Part shown: positions 57,524-64,000 of the stretch, piece by piece
Layout: each line of letters opens with the position of its first letter
Position numbering within the stretch: the first letter of the stretch is position 1
Source of the DNA: Jaapia argillacea MUCL 33604
Lineage: Eukaryota > Basidiomycota > Agaricomycetes > Jaapiales > Jaapiaceae
DNA: 64,000 bases
Assembly: GCA_000697665.1 (NCBI GenBank)
Contig: KL197759.1
Coordinates: 96,928 to 160,927 of the forward strand
Direction: 5' to 3'
Position numbers and translations under genes: made by a program
The notes under the pieces: model-generated
Told to the model about the DNA's origin: nothing
Databases searched by the model: none
What the model saw: the letters and a program-made list of their open reading frames with translations, nothing else

Positions 57524-59214
57524 TCAGCTAATCGAAGTCCTCACATCTCTCGTCTTCCCCTTCCCATTCACACCACCCCCCACCCCAAGTCCATCAGACT
57601 GCAACGCGTCCAACAATCTCCTGACAGCCTCACCCTGCGCCTCAACCGTCATCCTCAAATCTGTAATCTGACGACTGAGTTCCGCTTGGTTATGTGCCAA
57701 TTTTCTGTTGGTTAGGTCTCTTTCTCTGTCTTGGAAACGGATCGTGGTTGGGGAGATTATGTCGTCCAGTGCGTGAGGTGAGTCAGGATTCTGGTGCGAA
57801 GGTTAGGGTGGTGAAGTCAATATCATAGAGACGGTAGTATAGATATGATATAGGGAAGTCTCACATGATTTCGAGTCATTCGTTCCCACACTATGCTGAA
57901 CTCACGGCCGAGAACAAAACTCGGTAAGGCGATAAGTAGGAGGCCGAAGAGGAGTAGTGGAAGAGTGATAAGTCGCCCGAGGAAGGACCTGGGGGTGATT
58001 TCACCATACCCTACAGTTGTGATCGCTGTCGTCGACAAAGGAGAACATTCGTCAATGCCCTCCCACTGTAGCGTAACTAGGGTTTACTCACTGACTAGGA
58101 CGAACCTGGGAGAACAATTCGGTCAAGGTTTTTGATGGGATAAAGTAGGGACATACCAAGCTGCGGCCGGGATTGACTGGAAGAGGGGGTTGTATCGGCA
58201 TATGCTCGAGAGGATGGGAGAATTAGGGATGAAACATACCGAGAATTGACTCGGGTCACCGTCTGCATCAACGAAAGTCTGAAGCGTCTCGTCCCAAGAT
58301 CCGCGTTCCGCGAAGTACCTTGTAGCCCCGATTCAGAGTCCAACGAAAGGAAAGGGAGACTGTTTGGCTCACAGGAGGGTACTGAAGACTGTCAAGACCA
58401 TGAGCACGAAGAAACCAAGTGCTAGCAACGCATGCTGAGATCGTCGAAACGACAAATACATGACTTCTATGGTACTGGGGATCGTATGACATTCGTTAGA
58501 CATTCTAGGAGTGAGACATGGGGGACGCACAGTAGGAGGGTGTTATTGTAACGGAAGGGCCTGAAAACCCGAACTAGGCGGAATGTACGTAGGATCGAGA
58601 ATCGAAACAAGACAGACTGGATAATGTCTGTTAATAAGGAGCATGGGGCAATGTGGAGTACTCACTGTATCCTGGTGCAGCGATATCTCAATATAGTAAG
58701 GTAATATGGCGAGTATATCTATGATTCCAAAGAATGCTTTGGAACCTCGAATCAAAACGGTGGACATGAAGAATATCGAATATATGAACTTACATCCAAT
58801 CCATGATGCGAGCGCCCTCCAAGAGTAGCTCCTGGCCACGCATCTCGCCGTGTACTCCACTGTGAACAGCGCGACCAAACTGGTCTCCAGTCCGAACCAC
58901 AGACTCCCATTGATATAATGAAAGGCCGGCACAGTCTCCAGGACGGTCACCAATGCCGAAATGACAATCAAGGACGTCGTCAAGATGTGAACGAGGAAGG
59001 CTCCTTGTGAAGATGTTGGTTGTTCAAGCAGCTCGTAAAGCGACCGCTTCCATTGAGGGTATATTGCGCCAATATCATCGTTTGGTCCGTCGAAAGACGT
59101 GGAATGAGGGAATAGGTCTCCGACATTGTCGGCAGAAGGTGAATCAGGGTGTTCGGAGAGAAATTGGGCTGTTACGGAGGTTCGTATTCGAGACAGTGGA
59201 ATTGGCTGGGACAT
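57524..59214 (-). CDS. voltage-gated potassium channel
   Basis: The start at 59214 (MSQPIPLSRIRTSVTAQFLS) begins a cytosolic N-terminus. Six membrane segments follow in order: S1 near 58915-58985, S2 near 58830-58905, S3 near 58690-58745 (FFGIIDILAILPYYI), S4 near 58545-58610 with arginines every third residue (ILRTFRLVRVFRPFRYN), S5 near 58380-58450, and after the pore helix the selectivity filter TTVGYGEI (near 58000-58020) and S6 (ITLPLLLFGLLLIALPSFVL). The C-terminus has a coiled-coil-like stretch (RFQDRERDLTNRKLAHNQAE) and ends near KTRDVRTSIS at 57524. About eight introns are removed. It should form a tetrameric K+-selective channel in the plasma or vacuolar membrane. TATATA near 59284 is a likely TATA box. 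Confidence 0.85.
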
Positions 59215-59936
59215 GGCCAGAACACAGAGGCAGATGAGGAATTGTGTCGTCTTCTCACGGTCAATTCTGGTTGATCTCGGGACTATATATTGACGGTGGA
59301 GGTTGTACGTGGTCCCAGCCAACCCTATATACAGCTCTGTCTCTAGCTAAATGGCCTCAAGTCGTCAGTGATTCGCAGTTGGACGGGAGGAGTACAGTGC
59401 CTCATGGCATGCTGCGAAATCGGATAAGGTAAGTTGCAGATGTTGGCTGTCCAAGATCAGGTGCCCACTAAACTGCTGCGTTCAAGATTTTTTATGGCCT
59501 GTGAAAGTTCGTTGTCTTGCTACATCACCGGGACCTGTGCTGCTTATTCGAAGATACCATGTAGCGCCCGTGGTTTGCTACAAATACTGTCCAGGCCATC
59601 GATAGCTCATCTATTAGAAGCTCAGCTCGCTTCCTTTCAACTTACCACCATCATCTCGATTTCTCAAGAAGTGCACGCCGTGAAGTGAGATTCGCGTCCT
59701 CGTGAAAGGTGAGCACCGTTCATATTCTGAACCTATGATCGTCGGCGAGAGGAGTTGCGGAGAGAATGTGAAAATTGGCATAGGGATGGGCGCCGGCATC
59801 ACTGCGCCAATCCCTCTGCGATGCCTCTTTTCATTCACTCTACCTGTATCCAACCGCAACGCAGTCGCTCATCATACCACAGATTGACCGGCATCGCTAT
59901 CATCGCCAAGCCATTTGAATAGTATCGGTAGCGATC
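59215..59936. promoter_or_regulatory. divergent upstream region of the K+ channel and Dicer genes
   Basis: A 720-base region between two divergent start codons. Apart from the TATA-like element near 59284 (for the channel), nothing is recognised. Confidence 0.4.
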
Positions 59937-62900
59937 ATGTCCGACCCACAGTTTTCTTCGGTGTCCTCTTCATCGAGTTCCCACCAAACGAGAGGGTATC
60001 AACAGGAGATGCTCGAGGAGAGCTTGCGCTCGAACATGATCATCGCTCTTGATACCGGCTCTGGTAAAACCCATATCGCCATCCTTCGAATGAAGCACGA
60101 GGCCGAAAGAGAGCCAAAGAAGGTTCGCGACCCGTTCTTCTCTCTTAGTGTCAATCTGACCATATCGTTTCATATGATAGATATCGTGGTTTGTAGCGCC
60201 CACCGTAGCGCTTTGCGAACAACAGCGCGACGTCATTAGCACAGCTCTACCCGTATCCGTGGGTCTTATCTCTGGTGCTCTCGAACCCGACCAATGGAAG
60301 GATCCCGCTCTCTGGAGAAGAGTCATAGAAGATCATCGAATCATGGTGACCACACCCCAAGTCTTTCTCGACGCCCTTCGTCATGGTTACGTTAGTCTCG
60401 GCAGAGACGTCGGGCTGATCGTCTTCGATGAAGCCCACCATGCTGTCGATAACCATCCTTACAATCGCGTGATGAAGGAATTTTACCTTCCTTTACCCGC
60501 TCGCGGATCCAACAAGGCCGTTCGAGCAGATAGTGGGGTTGTCATCGAACGACCTATGATCCTTGGCCTAACCGCGAGTCCCATCTTCGGTGGGCACGTT
60601 GAACGTGCATTCCAGTGGGTGGTTTGCTTTGTGACTTTGTAATGACGGCTGATGATTCGGCTCCATCAGAGCAATTGAAAGCAATCTCGATAGCGTCATC
60701 CGGGCACCTAAACAAAACCGCCGCGAACTCGCAAGTTTCGTCCACAGACCCGTATTCAAACACGTCATGTATGACATTTCTCCGTATTATTTCTATAGGA
60801 CCCCAAAGGAACTACCTTCGGTCAACCTGCAAGCACTGGAATCAGTCCTCGAAACAATGGACATTGAGGAGGACCCATACGTCTTATCCTTACGGAGCCG
60901 CCTTGCCTCACTCCCTATGAATAGTCCTGAGAGGGCTCGTACCGACCAGAAACTGTCGAAGACGATACAGAAGGAGGACAGTTATACCCATAAGGGTCTC
61001 AGGGACTTCGCTCGAGCCGCCGCCGAGATCTGTATCGATCTTGGGCCTTGGGCAGCCGATTGGTATATCGAGCAGGTTTTGAAGCAGGCCATGGTTTCAG
61101 CTGGTCCATATCACCAAGGCGCCATCAGCGCTTGGCAGCAGAAGGAGAAGAACTACCTCCTTAGCCAGCTTGCCAGAGTAGTCGTCACTCCGGTCTCGAT
61201 GGACCCGCAGGCCATCGTTGCGGGTACTTCGGATAAGGTCCAAAGACTGGTTGACTCGTTGTTGACCGAGGAACGAGAGAAAGAGTCATTCGATGAGGAT
61301 TATAGTGGCTTGGTTTTTGTCACTCGTCGTGATGCCGTCATCGTCCTCGCCGAAGTCCTCACATTACATCCTCGAACCGCTGACAATTTCAACGTCGGAT
61401 GTCTGCTTGGCACATCGCAAAGTACTCGCCGACACTCCTTCCTCGACATTACACAAAACCTCGTGAAGCAATCGCAGGCCGACACTCTTCGCGATTTTCG
61501 TAACGGAGAGAAGAATTTGATCGTATCTACTGCTGTTGCTGAAGAGGGCATCGACATCCAAGCTTGTGGGAATGTGATTCGGTGGGATCCTCCGGTTAAT
61601 ATGGCGAGTTGGGCTCAGAGTCGAGGGAGGGCCCGTCGGAAACGGAGCAGCTTCGTCCTTATGTTTGAGAAGGGGGGCGTTCATGCCAAATTGGTGAATC
61701 AGTGGGAACATCTGGAGGCGCAGATGATGGCTTTGTATCATGATGAGGCCAAAAAGCTGCCGAGGGCGGAATGGGGAGACGAAATGCAGCTGGATGATTA
61801 TGATGACGAAGAGCTTTTTTTTACCATTCAATCGACTGGGTGAGACATGTACACCTTGGTCTCTTTGAATTTGAGCTGAGCTGGATTTCCTTTACAGCGC
61901 TACACTCACCCTCCATTCGGCAATTGAACACCTCGCGCATTTCTGCGCCGTACTACCGGATGCTACATACGGCCAGCATGTTCCAGTGTATGACATTGAT
62001 CCCCCCGACTTTCCCGAAGGATGGCACGCCTTTGAAAACCGCGCAAGTGGAATGGGTGTATATCTAGGACCATATGGTGCAACCGTTTCCCTCCCTAGAT
62101 ATATTGAGCCCCGACTCCGCGTCTACTCAACTCCGAGAATTCACCCGAACAAGATCTCAGCTCGTCGACATGCTGCTTACTTCGCATATCTTGCCCTCTA
62201 CGAAGCCGGCCTCTTGAACGACCATCTACTTCCTCTGTCCAGTGTCGTCAACCCTCCAGACGAGGATGTAGCCGAGTTGCTGAAAGACGTTGAGAAACGA
62301 GCAGGCATGGCTGGAGTCACCGAGCAAATGAACCCGTGGCTACCCACCGAGAAGAATGTTGGGCGTTGGCGGAGTACTCGAGTCTCCATCGCCGGCCTTC
62401 CTCCCTGCCGTATGTTCACTCAGACCCCCATCAACATCTCGTCATTGGACGAGGCAACGACCATCTACCGTCCCGGACGCGCCCCAGAGACCGTGTCCAT
62501 ATCAAAGATGGACACTTCTGATCCCTCAACAGCGACTCTGAATACGGCGCGCGAATATACTCGGAGAATATTTTGGCCACTGTCAGGTCCTAGGATGACT
62601 TGGGACAACCTCAGTTTTGCATACCTCTTCCTCCCGGAGGATACCAGCCATGATTCGATCTGGGCGGAGCGTCGATTGTGGGCAAACGAAGTGAACCAAC
62701 AATCGGAGAAGCCCCGAGCAGACCAGGCCCTATCTGCCAATGCGGAGGCGTTGGGACAGCGGTATTCATTCCCAGATGATCTAATCTGGGTCAGAGATGG
62801 GAGAAATGGAAAGGTTTTCCGATTTCTACGCTGGCAGCACGACCCTCTCTCCCCTTCGGAGGAGGAAACCGTCATGAACCGTTATGCTCGCTTCGGTCCA

Positions 62901-64000
62901 TTTGAAATCTCCTATCCCTTACTTGCCGTTCAGAATTTGCATCGCCGGGTCAATTTTTTGGTCCCCACGACTTCCACCAGAGCACCATCCGTTGACGATA
63001 CAGAATTATTCTTATTTCCAAAACGCTCTGCAGTGGATCTAATATCTCTTGTGGATACGCAGTACGCGTCGCTCCTACCTTCGATTCTCCACGGTCTCAC
63101 AACCACGATGATTGCATTATCTCTCCGAGACCAGCTATTGACTGGGACATCTTTATCACAAATCCCCGTCCGCCTCCTTACCACAGCCATCTCCGCCCCA
63201 GTAGCTCAAGGCGCGTCAAATTACCAGAGATTGGAGAGTCTAGGCGACACAGTCCTCAAGTTCGTGGTGGGGATTCAGCTCATGGCCGAATTTCCCCTGT
63301 GGCATGAAGGATACCTCAGCAAACGGAAGGACCATGCCGTGGCAAACTCTTGTTTGGCTAAACATGCTATTTTGAAAGAGCTATATCGCTGGATAATCCG
63401 GGAGGGATTCGCCCCGAAGAAGTGGAAACCATTTTATACTATCCCAACGAATTCGAAACCGCCCACAGAACAAGAAGCCCCGAAGCGGGAGGAGGTCGCT
63501 AAACAGGACGAGTCTTCGAAACAGGGTTCCCCCAAACGACAGCAGTTGTCGACCAAGGTGCTAGCGGATGTCGTCGAAGCCCTCATTGGTGCGGCTTACC
63601 TCCACGGCGGAATCGAACTGGGATTGGAATGTGCGCAGTTCTTTGATCTCGGTCTTAAATGGAGGCCCTTGTCGATGAGGCTGGACGGTCTCTTGTCGGG
63701 GACTAGGGATTTGGATGACCTACCGCCACAAATTTCTCAAGTTGAGAAGATGTTGGGCTACACCTTTGATCGGAAAGTCTTCGTAGTTGAAGCTCTTACC
63801 CACCCCAGTTATCATAGCGAATCCTCCACCAGGTCATACGATCGCTACGAGTTCCTGGGTGATTCCGTTCTGGATATGTTGGTTACAGACTACCTCTTTC
63901 ATGCTCCTGGCAAGGAGTACAGTCCGGGCCACCTCCACATCCGTAAATCTGCTGTGGTCAACTCGCATTTCCTTGCATACATCTGCTTGCGAACGACGCT
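59937..64000 (+). CDS. Dicer-like ribonuclease III (5' part; runs off the window)
   Basis: MSDPQFSSVSSSSSSHQTRG precedes the helicase domain: ALDTGSGKTHIA (Walker A), WFVAPTVALCEQQRDV after a spliced intron (60125-60181), VFDEAHHAVDNHP (Walker B, DEAH type), LGLTASPIFGG, and the second helicase lobe with AEEGIDIQACGNVIRWDPP and WAQSRGRARRKR. A Dicer dimerisation domain follows (HFCAVLPDATYGQHVPVYDI). The first RNase III domain shows NYQRLESLGDTVLKF near 63220-63265, and the second begins YDRYEFLGDSVLDMLV near 63838-63885. Introns lie near 60633-60681 and 61843-61898. It cuts double-stranded RNA into small RNAs for silencing. No PAZ domain is obvious. The 3' end of the gene lies outside the window. 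Confidence 0.92.

Overview
The window looks like nuclear DNA of a filamentous basidiomycete, most likely an Agaricomycete. Genes are dense, lie on both strands and are cut by many short GT-AG introns of roughly 50-90 bases. It carries two class I hydrophobins, a berberine-bridge type FAD oxidase, a pepsin-like protease with a GPI-type tail, basidiomycete glutathione transferases, a fungal Dicer, and tRNA genes, one of them with an intron. I saw no retroelement, DNA transposon, CRISPR array or other mobile element.

Layout. 1-12 kb: three related F-box-like genes (400-2009, 2345-3897, 10186-11764), a NOP12-type nucleolar RNA-binding protein on the minus strand (4041-6151), tRNA-Ala (6300-6384) and a secreted FAD oxidoreductase (6979-9525). 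12-23 kb: a doubtful small gene, an aspartic protease (13216-15432), SEN54 (minus), an acidic RING-H2 protein, a PET8-like S-adenosylmethionine carrier and a HOS3-type histone deacetylase (minus). 22.4-32.9 kb: a diverged three-unit direct duplication. Each unit joins the 5' part of the deacetylase gene to a small secreted cysteine-rich protein gene; only the first deacetylase copy is whole, while all three secreted-protein genes look intact and keep a TATA box. 33-42 kb: histone H3 (minus), a disordered protein with a conserved-looking tail, a cinnamoyl-CoA-reductase-like dehydrogenase, a classical F-box protein (minus) and a Ser/Pro-rich protein (minus). 43-54 kb: two head-to-head hydrophobins, a divergent histone H3-like gene whose predicted tail lacks K9, K18 and K36, a large membrane-anchored disordered protein and a spliced Cys-rich RING-like membrane protein. 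54.6-64 kb: tRNA-Gly, a tandem glutathione transferase pair (minus), a voltage-gated K+ channel (minus) and a Dicer-like gene running off the right edge.

Functional threads: chromatin (H3, the H3-like gene, the HOS3-type deacetylase), RNA processing and silencing (NOP12, SEN54, an intron-containing tRNA, Dicer), and secretion or cell surface (hydrophobins, protease, FAD oxidase, the three secreted proteins). Nothing behaves like an operon. The items most worth a second look are the duplication of the deacetylase-head plus secreted-protein unit and the tail-shortened H3-like gene. Exon joins were worked out by eye from splice signals and reading frame; none is backed by transcripts.
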